From positions 6,076,001 to 6,140,000 of the forward strand of contig NZ_CP151726.1 of assembly GCF_038443385.1 (NCBI RefSeq): a DNA stretch of 64,000 nucleotides. The letters are read 5' to 3'. The translations under genes and the position numbers were made by a program. Shown here piece by piece: positions 57,201-64,000 of this stretch. How positions within the stretch are numbered: the first letter of the stretch is position 1; each line of letters begins with the position of its first letter. This stretch comes from Stieleria varia (lineage in GTDB: Bacteria > Planctomycetota > Planctomycetia > Pirellulales > Pirellulaceae). The notes below the pieces were generated by a model. That model was not told the origin of the DNA, searched no databases, and saw nothing but the letters and a program-made list of their open reading frames with translations.

Positions 57201-57432
57201 GGGAATCCTGCAGTGCACCGCCGGACGCGCGTCGTACGCGTCGCAAAAAGGTCGTTTGATCATCCAACGTTCCGCCGATGCCAGTGCAACGATCAGTCAA
57301 CGATTGGCCAATGGCAAACCGGGGCCAAGTTTCCGAGTGTCTCAAGCGTCCATCGATCCAAAGACCTTGAACTTCAACACGCACCTGGAGGAAGCAACGA
57401 TCGGAACCCTGCCCGGCACGGGAAACCGCTAG
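54271..57432 (+). CDS. Very large LptC/LptA-like LPS transport protein (putative)
   Basis: 1053 residues with one N-terminal membrane helix (LAHYFTALFILIGMAAAYNAAA). The rest is periplasmic and beta-rich, with many alternating hydrophobic strands of the OstA/LptA kind (VMLQLTNNVVTAQDLSATGGVELHH, GQRMEIDLSTPVDVQQTASMQQASISQIRLIQG, MLSFLGGVRAGLRELD, WEMEAVGGVLVKSRDESGILQCTAGRASY). It follows kdsD-kdsC, exactly where lptC and lptA are expected, but is five times longer than either. I infer that it forms the membrane-anchored bridge for LPS transport. Sequence similarity to LptA/LptC is only in pattern, so the function is a context-based proposal. lptB does not follow. Confidence 0.6.
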   Translation: MLRKLAHYFTALFILIGMAAAYNAAATQWLRPPVIAMVPARQPTAQPELKDNVRDLFAPGDWQLGECRRLLTPNGTLLFNNWQQTSDYEWKLWPITLIVGRGFGDDQSDEPLVLTAEEGAELLFSKSFDMTDGSAPPIQRGRMLGKVSIKRRSKTSPNQSLALQTSNVGIDNQKIWTTETIKMTIGSAMLIGQNLTIKLASTASRAAAGQSDRSILDSMELVYLKQLDIPLDDFINKSPPTNAGDVAKRRPAGTVSINCDGMLLYDFLIDQLSVRDKIELLYRVPGEPDGRFSCDQLDLVLRDPINSKLKRDGPMDWLDRFKAVGNPAAMDFPSQNLQIVAEEINFDAINGWMRAHGSTGVQLRRGAIGARLSRFEYLYRPDRPEELGTIDAQGAGIVTVDDPNIPVAQIRWRDGCRIEPQDRTSLSDLRDQTLTSKVNVFLDGAVFAKLTDGGEFHADSVQGVFQPGPSRSPTIELAATPALETRDPSGLSPSTVLQPLVSTSSTKTRGSTQTLVPDRVQATGNVSIDSRALEATANAVYIQFKHLIDPFPPESGNSAAGLAGNTTSGGTSGSVLRQWVGQPQNADGTSPPVSRPRPSIHGDQVSVMLQLTNNVVTAQDLSATGGVELHHTLAAGDQMLRAKMSGDQLRMIDGGGADLLQLGSGPESPARFELGDGYFVGPMIRVWPSQNQIRIDGAGEFMMPTAVMPASLDERAESRIQWVRPPHCQWNGDMQFDGRMAVLTGGVQIKAALIQNLEPWAIHVQGQRMEIDLSTPVDVQQTASMQQASISQIRLIQGPGEMVVAQAEQHDQHGQVLSRHEMLARQIFLEPSAGGNLLASGPGSYRGWMLTPRGASLTGQLGGSETTERTKPSTDAPVLNGLHLTFHHSMRADLGTKMLSFLGGVRAGLRELDNWEQSVDVRQMEQLAVGESTLDCNDLRFGISPDVSPALKSIPGYPMPWEMEAVGGVLVKSRDESGILQCTAGRASYASQKGRLIIQRSADASATISQRLANGKPGPSFRVSQASIDPKTLNFNTHLEEATIGTLPGTGNR

Positions 57433-57457
57433 CCCATTCTTCCGTAATCAATCGAAA

Positions 57458-57474
57458 GTCATGTTCTGCATGAC
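57458..57474. repeat. 17-bp palindrome GTCATGT-TCT-GCATGAC, copy 3 of 4
   Basis: One mismatch in the arms. It lies 49 bp upstream of copy 4, just after the Lpt-like gene. Confidence 0.65.
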
Positions 57475-57522
57475 AAATCCGGCACGCAGTGAGGCTGGTT
57501 TGCAACCTGCCAATACCGGTAG

Positions 57523-57539
57523 GTCATGCTTTGCATGAC
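57523..57539. repeat. 17-bp palindrome GTCATGC-TTT-GCATGAC, copy 4 of 4
   Basis: Perfect 7-bp arms, preceded by TAG. Copies 1 and 2 are followed by CTA, the same flank read from the other strand. Confidence 0.75.
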
Positions 57540-58169
57540 GAAATACGTACTACGTAACTCGGACGTCACTGAGAGTTTCTCCCGAAGCAGATCCATTAAG
57601 CTTGAGGTCGGGCGTACCGTAGAATTGAAGCAGCATGCCTTGGCAGAGCAGGCGATCTCTGGGACGAGTACGCTGAAACAATGGGTGTTCCTGCTGCTGC
57701 ACGCCCAGGATTACGACGCGGAAACTCTCCGCCGACGTCTCCAGCAGTTCTTGAGAGAGGAACCCAGTGATTTTCACAGTAACACTTCTTACAGTGGTAC
57801 ATACAACCGGTTGAGTGCGAGCAGTACTCCCGGCCATAGAAAAATTTCTCGTGGCGATTGCTGGAAGCCTGTCATCTCTCGCCGGTGCGTGTGGAAGTAC
57901 ACGTCTGAGGCGAGCAAAACGCTTGACAAGTGGCAAGCAAATTCAGCTCCAAGTTCGATCGCGTTGGCACACCAATTGCAATACCCCCTGAAGTGGACAG
58001 GTGCGAGTCAGTTGATCCTTTCCGATGCCGAACGCGTCACCTCGTCCACAATACCAGACATCTGCCGTGGATGCGGTGGAAGACCGATCGCAGTCCATTC
58101 AAATCGTCATCGCCGAGCCAGTCGATAAACGTTTGATCCTGCCAGACCTTTGACGAAACCCACAATATC

Positions 58170-59879
58170 ATGCGCTACCACGTTCTCGCTGCGGACTATG
58201 ATGGCACGCTCGCTAAAGATGGACACGTTGAAGACTCCACCGTTGACGCCCTTCGCCGACTACGCGACTCAGGACGCAAGCTGATCTTGGTGACAGGTAG
58301 ACGACTCGAACCCGTCCTCGATCTGTTCTCCGATGTTTCTTTGTTCAATCGTATCGTTGCCGAGAACGGTGCTCTGCTGTTCGATCCATCGACTGGTGAA
58401 GAAACCTTACTCGCCGAACCGCCACCACCCGGTATTGAGAACGAGCTGCGCCGCCGAGGAGTAGATCGTTTGGAGACCGGCCGATGCATCGTGGCGACCT
58501 GGCAGCCTTTTGAGACGATCGCGTTGGACGTGATTCGCGAATTCGCAATTGACTGGCAGATCATCTTTAATAAAGACGCAGTGATGTTATTGCCCAGCGG
58601 TGTGAACAAAGCGTCTGGTTTGGCACGAGCTTTGGACCAGCTGGGCTATTCGCCGCAAAACGTTGTCGCAGTCGGTGATGCAGAGAACGACGAGGCAATG
58701 ATGCGGTCGTGCGGCATTGCAGCTGCGGTCGACAATGCGTTATCCCGAGTAAAGGAGATGGCCGATCTGGTGACCAGCAGTGCTCGCGGCAAAGGTGTCG
58801 AGGAACTGATCGAGATGATGCTAGACAGTGATCTTTCTCAGCTTCGCGATCGCCCCGAGCGTCGATTGGTTTTCGGAAGCATGCTCGATGGAAAGCCGTT
58901 TTCGATACCCGGTTACGGCGATAGTGTCTTGGTGACTGGCGGACCAGGTGGCGGCAAGAGCAAGCTGGCTATCAGCGTCATGGAGTCACTGACCCGCCGA
59001 GGTGAGCAATGCTGTGTCGTCGATCCAGAAGGCGACTACCGCGGATTGGATGGCTCGATCGCACTGGGGACTGCCGATCGTCCGCCGGCAGTCGAAGAAG
59101 TGGTGGGTGTGCTTGAACAGCCCGACGACCACTGCGTCGTCAGTTTCTTTGGAATCAAAAAGAATGACCGGCCAGAGTACTTCAATCGTCTCTTTCGCGC
59201 TTTAGCGGAGTTGCGAAGTCGTACCGGCCGGCCGCACTGGATCATTGTTGACGAAGCGCATTATGCCGCGCCGAAAGATTGGCAACCGGCAAGAATGTGG
59301 AGTGGCGACGAACTGGCCGGAATCATTTTTATCACCGCATACCATGATCAGATCTCAACGGCGGTGCTGGAACACGTCGATTGGATCATTTCCATCGCCG
59401 AGAAACCCGATGACGCGATCCGTCAATGTTGTGAACTGATGAAAGAGACTCTTCCCAAATTTCATCCGCCCGAAGATCATCGTCCGCATCGTGCCTTGGC
59501 TTGGCGACGAGGTGACGAGCGGCCAGTTTGGTTCAGCCGACTGGCACCACGAACCGATGGCCAACGACATCAACACAGCTACTACGACGGCGAGATGGAC
59601 CAGGAGCTGCAGTTCGTTTTTCGTGGTGCTGACAAACAACTCTCGCTTGCGACCGCCAACTTGAAGGAGTTTATCAAAACAGCCGAAGGCGTCGATGAAG
59701 CAACATGGCTGCACCATCTTCACCAGCATGACTACTCGACTTGGTTCCGAGACATCATCAAGGATGTGGAGCTGGCGGCGGAGATTGAGGACATCGAGCA
59801 TACGCAGGATTTATCAGCCAAGAAAAGTCGGGAATTGATAGTCGGGCATATCCATGATCGCTTCAAGCCACAATGGTGA
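58170..59879 (+). CDS. HAD-IIB phosphatase fused to a P-loop ATPase
   Basis: 569 residues. N-terminal half, about 1-215: HAD-IIB fold with nucleophile DYDGT (9-13), LILVTGR (38-44), a lysine at 147 and GDAENDEAMM (169-178), closest in pattern to phosphoglycolate/sucrose-phosphatase-like HADs. C-terminal half: P-loop VLVTGGPGGGKSKLAISVM (Walker A 257-264), VDPEGDY, Walker B WIIVDEAHYAA (357-367) and a later FITAYHDQISTAVLEHVDWI, resembling HerA/VirD4-like ATPases but without the expected C-terminal helicase motifs. The stop is 3 bp before the diadenylate cyclase gene. Function unknown; the pairing suggests a phosphatase and ATPase that act with c-di-AMP signalling. Confidence 0.87.
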   Translation: MRYHVLAADYDGTLAKDGHVEDSTVDALRRLRDSGRKLILVTGRRLEPVLDLFSDVSLFNRIVAENGALLFDPSTGEETLLAEPPPPGIENELRRRGVDRLETGRCIVATWQPFETIALDVIREFAIDWQIIFNKDAVMLLPSGVNKASGLARALDQLGYSPQNVVAVGDAENDEAMMRSCGIAAAVDNALSRVKEMADLVTSSARGKGVEELIEMMLDSDLSQLRDRPERRLVFGSMLDGKPFSIPGYGDSVLVTGGPGGGKSKLAISVMESLTRRGEQCCVVDPEGDYRGLDGSIALGTADRPPAVEEVVGVLEQPDDHCVVSFFGIKKNDRPEYFNRLFRALAELRSRTGRPHWIIVDEAHYAAPKDWQPARMWSGDELAGIIFITAYHDQISTAVLEHVDWIISIAEKPDDAIRQCCELMKETLPKFHPPEDHRPHRALAWRRGDERPVWFSRLAPRTDGQRHQHSYYDGEMDQELQFVFRGADKQLSLATANLKEFIKTAEGVDEATWLHHLHQHDYSTWFRDIIKDVELAAEIEDIEHTQDLSAKKSRELIVGHIHDRFKPQW

Positions 59880-59882
59880 GCC

Positions 59883-61076
59883 ATGCCGACAACAAACGGA
59901 CACTTGCTCAGTGGCGACTTGCTCGATCAAGTTCGCGTTGCAGACCTGCTGGACATCGGTATCGTTGCTGTACTGCTGTATGTGGTTCTTGTCTGGCTGA
60001 GGAATCGAGCATCGAGAACTCTCGGGCTTGTTTCGACTGGACTTGTACTTCTATTCTTGCTTGCCCGCTGGCTTGATCTGTACCTGACCACGATGTTTTT
60101 TCACTATGGGTTGGTCGGTATCGCATTGGCGATCGTTGTTGTATTTCAACAAGACATTCGGCACGGGTTCGAGCGGTTGGCTTCTTTTCGTTTGTTTCGT
60201 CAGCACTCGCCCAACGACTCACGAAGGCGACTGGTCGAGACGATTACCGAAGTAGCCGATGAAATGGCTCAGAAGCGGATTGGAGCGTTAATCGTCTTTC
60301 CAGGACGTGAGCCGCTCGATCGCCATATTCACGGTGGCGTTTCGGTCGATGCGAAGATCAGTCTGCCGTTGCTATTGAGCATCTTTCATCCCAAGTCACC
60401 AGGGCACGATGGTGCGGTATTGATTGAGAGTGATCGCATCATGACCCTTGGCATGCATCTACCTTTGACGACCCAGGTCGAAAGAGTACACGACTGCGGA
60501 ACCCGTCACGCTGCCGCGTTGGGATTGGCGGAACGCTGCGACGCGTTGGTCGTCGCAGTCTCCGAAGAACGAGGCACGATTACTGTCGCCCAGGACGCTG
60601 AGATGACCGAGGTCGATCCCGCTGATCTGGCCGATCACCTGCGACGCTACTTTGATACTCAAGACGGTTCCTTCGATGCCAAAGGCGAACGCCGACTATC
60701 GGATTGGGCGACCGGTCTTGCTGCGTTGTCGGCAGCCACCGCACTTTGGTTCGCATTCGCCTATCACACAGATATCGTCCAACGAACATTCGCGGTACCC
60801 ATCGAGTTCCGCAATATACCCCCAGATTATGAAATCGCCGAACCCAAACCAAACTTCGCCGAAGCCACTCTCTCAGGACCCGAGCCGACATTCGCAATGC
60901 TCGATCCGACAAGGCTTGCCGTCTCGCTTGAGATCAGGGAAGAGCAAGGCAAGACCATTTTCCGCTGGTTCACCGCGGATAGTCTTACCAACCTCCCAGA
61001 AGACCTACGAATTGAGAGTACCGTACCCGCTGAGATTGTGGTTTCACTGCGACCAAAACTTGATGAGTCACAGTAG
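59883..61076 (+). CDS. Membrane diadenylate cyclase (CdaA-like) fused to a YbbR domain
   Basis: 397 residues. Three membrane helices (about 20-40, 46-64, 74-92) precede a DisA_N/DAC domain (about 100-255). The DGA motif is in SPGHDGAVLI (176-178). The RHR motif is altered: GTRHAAALGLAERCD (206-220) has RHA where RHR is expected. A fourth membrane helix (about 275-293) leads to a YbbR-like domain (FAVPIEFRNIPPDYEIAEPKPNFAEATLSGPEPTFAML ... PAEIVVSLRPK). In Firmicutes CdaA and its YbbR-domain regulator CdaR are separate genes; here they are one polypeptide. If active it makes c-di-AMP, a regulator of potassium and turgor. Confidence 0.85.
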   Translation: MPTTNGHLLSGDLLDQVRVADLLDIGIVAVLLYVVLVWLRNRASRTLGLVSTGLVLLFLLARWLDLYLTTMFFHYGLVGIALAIVVVFQQDIRHGFERLASFRLFRQHSPNDSRRRLVETITEVADEMAQKRIGALIVFPGREPLDRHIHGGVSVDAKISLPLLLSIFHPKSPGHDGAVLIESDRIMTLGMHLPLTTQVERVHDCGTRHAAALGLAERCDALVVAVSEERGTITVAQDAEMTEVDPADLADHLRRYFDTQDGSFDAKGERRLSDWATGLAALSAATALWFAFAYHTDIVQRTFAVPIEFRNIPPDYEIAEPKPNFAEATLSGPEPTFAMLDPTRLAVSLEIREEQGKTIFRWFTADSLTNLPEDLRIESTVPAEIVVSLRPKLDESQ

Positions 61077-61104
61077 AGCACGTAGCTCAATGATCAAAAA
61101 TTCT

Positions 61105-61121
61105 CTGGCACACTGTTTGCT
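61105..61121 (+). promoter_or_regulatory. Candidate sigma-54 (RpoN) promoter
   Basis: CTGGCACACTGTTTGCT has TGGCAC and TTGCT with ten bases between GG and GC, matching the consensus TGGCACG-N4-TTGCW at all but one position. It lies 28 bp after the cyclase stop and would drive the small-ORF/lipoprotein series. No activator site is visible. Confidence 0.6.
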
Positions 61122-61240
61122 TTCTCGAATCCGCTTTCCAATTCGACTCCGCCGCACCACTCGTATGCCAATGTCCCGTTAGCAACTGATCCAAGACTAG
61201 ATTCGGGATCTGCTTTGCGATCATGTCAAAAGGAAACCCT

Positions 61241-61336
61241 ATGCAGAACCCTTTGTGGTTGTTTTTCGATCAGCCTGACTTCAAAACAAACTCAAGCAGC
61301 TCTACTTCATTTCTCTACTGGAGAATCGAAAGATGA
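61241..61336 (+). CDS. Tiny ORF 1 (31 residues), candidate
   Basis: ATG 61241 has AAAGGA seven bases upstream. It encodes MQNPLWLFFDQPDF then a Ser-rich tail ending YWRIER. Its TGA overlaps the ATG of tiny ORF 2 (ATGA 61333-61336). Not recognised. Too short to judge by sequence alone; the ribosome site and coupling are the evidence. An ATG at 61223 gives six more residues. Confidence 0.4.
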   Translation: MQNPLWLFFDQPDFKTNSSSSTSFLYWRIER

Positions 61337-61437
61337 AACATGTTCAACACGAGACCGGCGGCGGGTTCTTTGGTGTTGGCAATAGTTGTTCACGGCGATC
61401 TTTTCAATTCCAACTCAGCCCGAAAGAAAGAAAATGA
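61333..61437 (+). CDS. Tiny ORF 2 (34 residues), candidate
   Basis: ATG 61333 has GGAG nine bases upstream (61320-61323). It encodes MKHVQHETGGGFFGVGNS and a Lys/Arg-rich tail. It overlaps ORF 1 at ATGA and its own TGA overlaps the ATG of the lipoprotein gene (ATGA 61434-61437). The chain of two ATGA overlaps is unlikely by chance but not impossible. Confidence 0.42.
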   Translation: MKHVQHETGGGFFGVGNSCSRRSFQFQLSPKERK

Positions 61438-61694
61438 AAACCATTCTTATCTCTTCCCTGCTCACCGCAGTCCTGGTTACAACCGGATGTGACGTCGATG
61501 TCAATGAAACATCGCCTGCGACGCCACCGGTGAATGGATCACCAACAGTGGAGATCGATGCTGACTCCGATACCCCTGCAGAGAATCGCAGGGAACGTCG
61601 AGAAGAACGTCGAGAGACCCTTCAAGACGCGATCGACAACGTTGATGTCGAAGTCGGTAACGGTGGCGTCAAAGTCGACGTAGACGGGGAATAG
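61434..61694 (+). CDS. Small lipoprotein with charged repeat region
   Basis: 86 residues. MKTILISSLLTAVLVTTGC is a lipoprotein signal with Cys19. The mature part is acidic, then strongly charged (ENRRERREERRETLQDAIDNVDVEVG), likely a helix. It is the end of the coupled series behind the sigma-54-type promoter. It resembles small surface lipoproteins with no known function. Confidence 0.78.
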   Translation: MKTILISSLLTAVLVTTGCDVDVNETSPATPPVNGSPTVEIDADSDTPAENRRERREERRETLQDAIDNVDVEVGNGGVKVDVDGE

Positions 61695-61982
61695 CGGCAG
61701 ACCGTGTACACTGCTGAATGTCGCTGAGTCTAAAGACAGCAGCACCCACTGCGTTATCAAGGACGCCCTTCGACTGATGTCTCGCCCGTGATATTGATGA
61801 GCGGCCACGACCGCTACGGGCCCGAATTCCAGACCCGATTGCTTCTCTGCAACTGAAGCTCGGCGTATCGCGACCTTTGGTCGCAGCTTGGTAGGCCTTC
61901 GATTACATTAGTCGAATGAAAGTCAAACCAAGCGCGTCCTCAATTGCTGCTCAAGTGCAAGACCTTGGACAAGCATGAACAC

Positions 61983-62231
61983 CTACGATCGCAATTTCCA
62001 TCCAACGATAACGCCGAGAGCAAAGCACCAGCACACCGCCACGTCCGGCTTCTCATGAGCGTACTGTTGCAATTGCCCGAGAAGGTTTTTTGCGGGCGTA
62101 GCTATAAAATGCTCGGCGGCAGCCTGGCCGTGGCGGCTCAGTGCTTCGCCGACGCTTCGATCAGAAGACTCATTGTCGGATTTCGGCGTGGAGGTCTTCG
62201 GACCGCGCGACTGAGATGGTGCATTGGACAT
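61983..62231 (-). CDS. Small membrane-anchored protein, DUF883-like pattern
   Basis: 82 residues from ATG 62231 (MSNAPSQSRGPKTSTPK). A hydrophilic N-terminal half is followed by one hydrophobic C-terminal helix (EKPDVAVCWCFALGVIVGWKL). This design matches ElaB/YqjD/DUF883-type proteins, which bind ribosomes or stress components at the membrane, but the match is by shape only. It is downstream of a related-looking gene at 62276 on the same strand. Confidence 0.55.
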   Translation of the reverse strand: MSNAPSQSRGPKTSTPKSDNESSDRSVGEALSRHGQAAAEHFIATPAKNLLGQLQQYAHEKPDVAVCWCFALGVIVGWKLRS

Positions 62232-62275
62232 AATGGTGTTTCCAGTAATGCGATGGTGTGAGCAGTTAAGTTCGC

Positions 62276-62749
62276 CTATCGTCGCCCAGCGTTGGGGAGG
62301 CAGGATTGCAGTAACGATTCTTTCTGCTGAGAACGAAAGTAGGCCGCAGTGGCAAGCACGCCCCACGCCACGCCTGTGACGAAAATCAGACCGCCGACAA
62401 CGCCAGGCCGTTCGTCGACTTCGTATCGGACACGTTCAATGGCTGATTGAACCGGTGGAACAATGTGCTGGCTGACTTGTTCACCTAAGTGACCTGCACG
62501 TTGCAACACTGACGGTGCTGGAGCAAACTCCCGCACCACGGCTTGAATTTCCTCAGCGGATGTTTCGGTAGCCACTCTCAGAAAGTGTTCGATCTCGAAG
62601 ACATCACAGCGGAGCGATTCGACATCACGTTGATCGAGATGCGGCCACCGCTCGGTGATTGCTGCCTTGACTCGAGCCCAAGGTTCTTCCGACCAGTGAG
62701 AATCACTGGGAAGCTTCTTCGCCACGTTGGTTTCAGTCTTTGGATTCAC
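62276..62749 (-). CDS. Small stress-type membrane protein (CsbD-like N-terminus, C-terminal membrane helix)
   Basis: 157 residues from GTG 62749, with AGGAG eight bases upstream; ORF continues upstream without a better start. The N-terminal SDSHWSEEPWARVKAAITERWPHLDQRDVESLRCDVFEIEHFL resembles CsbD-type (W..vK..i...W..L...D) sequences. The C-terminus has YEVDERPGVVGGLIFVTGVAWGVLATAAYF, one membrane helix, as in DUF883-like proteins. Probably a stress-related envelope protein; family assignment is tentative. Confidence 0.65.
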   Translation of the reverse strand: MNPKTETNVAKKLPSDSHWSEEPWARVKAAITERWPHLDQRDVESLRCDVFEIEHFLRVATETSAEEIQAVVREFAPAPSVLQRAGHLGEQVSQHIVPPVQSAIERVRYEVDERPGVVGGLIFVTGVAWGVLATAAYFRSQQKESLLQSCLPNAGRR

Positions 62750-62910
62750 ATCTGCACTCCTGTGCAAAAGTTTGTTAGGGGAAACGCATCCGCGATGCCA
62801 ACGATGCGAATGGCAACAACGGTGTCCGTCCAAAAACGTGTCGGAGACACTGCAACTTTTCGGCTCCGCAAATGGCGAGAGTGCGTGACGTACTGGTGAA
62901 GTGGGCAGGG

Positions 62911-63369
62911 CTACTGCTCGGCACCAACAAACGCGGCTTCGGCATCCGCATGGACGCCATCACGCGAAATGATTCGTTCGAAGTCACCTCGCAACGCTTT
63001 CAGCGCGTAGCGTTCCTCATTGATCTCGGCTGATGTGCGGAACCCCATTCGTCGCAGGATCGGCAGTGGGGGACACCAACCTTGCAGTGCATGTTGAAAC
63101 AGGAATCCGGTCACCAAACCGGGAAGTAGAAGCCATCGTTTGTCGACTGTCGCCGACAACACCACTCCAGAAAAGGCGAGTGCCGAGGCATTGCATTCAA
63201 GCGCCCGCTCGATGTCCCATTCGTGATCGAGTTCCAGAAGACGGTCGCTCACTTCCTGCGGCGACCTCGTCGAATAGAATGCAATTCGCTCACGCGTCTG
63301 CTCAGCGATTTGCCGATTGGTGGCATCGCAAGTATGCAACTCAACGCGTTGATTCGTCGCTGGTATCAT
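62911..63369 (-). CDS. Small membrane protein, DUF2892/YgaP-like
   Basis: 152 residues from ATG 63369, with GGAG eight bases upstream. A hydrophilic N-terminal part is followed by CNASALAFSGVVLSATVDKRWLLLPGLVTGFLFQHALQGWCPPLPILRRMGFRTSAEINEERYALKALRGDFE. Two short hydrophobic helices, then GWCPP..ILRRMGFRT, match the DUF2892 type membrane proteins. Function unknown. Confidence 0.7.
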   Translation of the reverse strand: MIPATNQRVELHTCDATNRQIAEQTRERIAFYSTRSPQEVSDRLLELDHEWDIERALECNASALAFSGVVLSATVDKRWLLLPGLVTGFLFQHALQGWCPPLPILRRMGFRTSAEINEERYALKALRGDFERIISRDGVHADAEAAFVGAEQ

Positions 63370-63672
63370 CGGTTTCTCCACTTTCGGGTTTGAAAAAGCT
63401 CCAGTTGCCGCTTCTCGATTGTTGAGCATACGTTGTTACGGTCCATAGATTTGCGGTTTCAGGAACGCAACTGATTCGCCGAAGCGTGTCCGGGCTTTTG
63501 GAAAGACTATCTGGCCAGCAAATAACGCAAAAACTGTTCCGCTCATTTGCTGTGGAGGCTCAAGTCGGATCGGAACATCTTTTGCACGCCCACCGTTTTC
63601 AACGGCATTGCGACTTTTCCAACAACGATTGGATCAGTCAATTCAAATCAACCTTCACAGGAGTCGGTTTTA

Positions 63673-64000
63673 GTGCCCAAGCAGCCTACAAAACGAATTC
63701 GGAGAACTGATCCTGACGTAGTGGACGCGAAACTTCCACTGAATGATCAGCTAACGGTCGAGATGCTCGGAACTACGTCACAGATGAACTCGGGACCCGA
63801 AAACGGCGAGCTGTTGCTTCGTGGCACTGAAAGAATGAATGGATCGTCGACACGGGGCAACGGTGTTGACAACGCGGTCAATTGGAACGGTGCGATCTGC
63901 TTTGACCGCAATGCGGCGGACGACGCGACCAACCATTTGTCCGAGAGCGGCGACGCCCTGCGCACCGAAGATCCGGTGCCTTTAGACGTCTGGCTCGCCA
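63673..64000 (+). CDS. Partial gene at the window end, GTG start, function unknown
   Basis: GTG 63673 has AGGAG nine bases upstream (63659-63663), a textbook ribosome site. The frame stays open for 109 codons to the end of the window: MPKQPTKRIRRTDPDVV, then DAKLPLNDQLTVEMLG, NGELLLRGTERMNG and a terminal EDPVPLDVWLA. Asp/Asn-rich; no family recognised. It may be missing from gene lists because no stop codon is inside the window. Confidence 0.55.
   Translation, partial: MPKQPTKRIRRTDPDVVDAKLPLNDQLTVEMLGTTSQMNSGPENGELLLRGTERMNGSSTRGNGVDNAVNWNGAICFDRNAADDATNHLSESGDALRTEDPVPLDVWLA

Larger units (their letters stand above)
57433..58169. other. Gap holding two palindromes and an unrecognised open frame (57526-58128)
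   Basis: 737 bp between the Lpt-like gene and the HAD-ATPase fusion. A 200-codon open frame at 57526-58128 starts inside a dispersed palindrome. Its segment QHALAEQAISGTSTLKQWVFLLLHAQDYDAETLRRRLQQFL looks helical and could be a remnant of a mobile-element protein, but the rest is low in recognisable structure, and I do not call it a gene. Confidence 0.4.

Noticed and set aside
57526..58128. 200-codon ORF as a real gene
   Set aside because: The start lies inside a dispersed palindrome, no ribosome site is visible, and only a short helical piece looks protein-like.
61944..62261. Plus-strand ORF of 105 codons
   Set aside because: Antisense to the minus-strand small membrane protein genes, which have better starts and features.

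Overview
The window reads as a chromosomal segment of a planctomycete, most likely a Pirellulaceae / Rhodopirellula-type marine bacterium. The indications are several secreted giants with the planctomycete N-terminal LEPR-XLL-like motif ([30 protein letters not shown]), SdrD-B, GEVED and Calx-beta repeat proteins, a sigma-factor/Ser-Thr-kinase pair, two-gene Gfo/Idh/MocA and ROK units, FG-GAP/UnbV proteins, many Tat signals, and roughly 55% GC sequence with dispersed palindromes in the gaps. This attribution is inference from gene content; no rRNA is present to confirm it.

Layout. 1-0.4 kb: the 3' end of a Tn5/IS50-like (IS4 family) transposase with a likely right terminal repeat. 0.8-7 kb: tRNA-Leu, a ribonuclease Z-like metallo-hydrolase, then an ancient informational cluster, tRNA-Thr, -Tyr, -Gly, -Thr, tuf, tRNA-Trp, secE, nusG, rplK, ended by a strong terminator so that rplA-rplJL-rpoBC do not follow. 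7.5-12.7 kb: four minus-strand genes (lipoprotein, TIGR03790-like protein, class IV aminotransferase, alpha/beta hydrolase). 12.8-17.2 kb: small Cys-rich lipoprotein, Tat-exported transglutaminase-like protein, and a minus-strand pair (dioxovalerate dehydrogenase and FAH-family dehydratase) matching the last two steps of oxidative pentose catabolism. 17.2-37.5 kb: surface and extracellular proteins: an FG-GAP/UnbV protein, a hydrolase gene broken by a nonsense codon, an 18-repeat Calx-beta giant, a beta-repeat protein, and an SdrD-B/GEVED giant. 37.5-46.2 kb: OxyR-like regulator, unknown protein, Ser/Thr kinase with its sigma factor, a second ECF sigma factor, and a Gfo/Idh-ROK kinase pair with ATGA overlap. 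46.5-52.1 kb: Rrf2 regulator divergent from two tandem mono-haem cytochrome paralogues, DJ-1/PfpI protein, Tat-exported oxidoreductase. 52.5-57.4 kb: kdsD-kdsC and a very large Lpt-like protein, an LPS/Kdo locus. 58.2-64 kb: a HAD-phosphatase/P-loop ATPase fusion next to a diadenylate cyclase-YbbR fusion, then a sigma-54-type promoter, two tiny coupled ORFs with a lipoprotein, and three small membrane-associated stress-type genes; the window ends inside a new gene not closed by a stop.

The gaps carry several independent repeat families: a 46-bp palindrome-of-palindromes inside a roughly 140-bp element (three copies), a 183-bp CTAG-bounded MITE (two copies, one of which supplies the stop codon of a cytochrome gene), a 132-bp CTAG-bounded MITE, a 113-bp inverted-repeat element, and a 17-bp GTCATGC-N3-GCATGAC palindrome (four copies).

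The most promising unusual system is the 58.2-61.1 kb pair: a HAD-IIB phosphatase fused to a P-loop ATPase, translated 3 bp ahead of a membrane c-di-AMP cyclase carrying its own YbbR (CdaR-like) domain but with an altered RHR motif, followed by envelope-stress-like genes.
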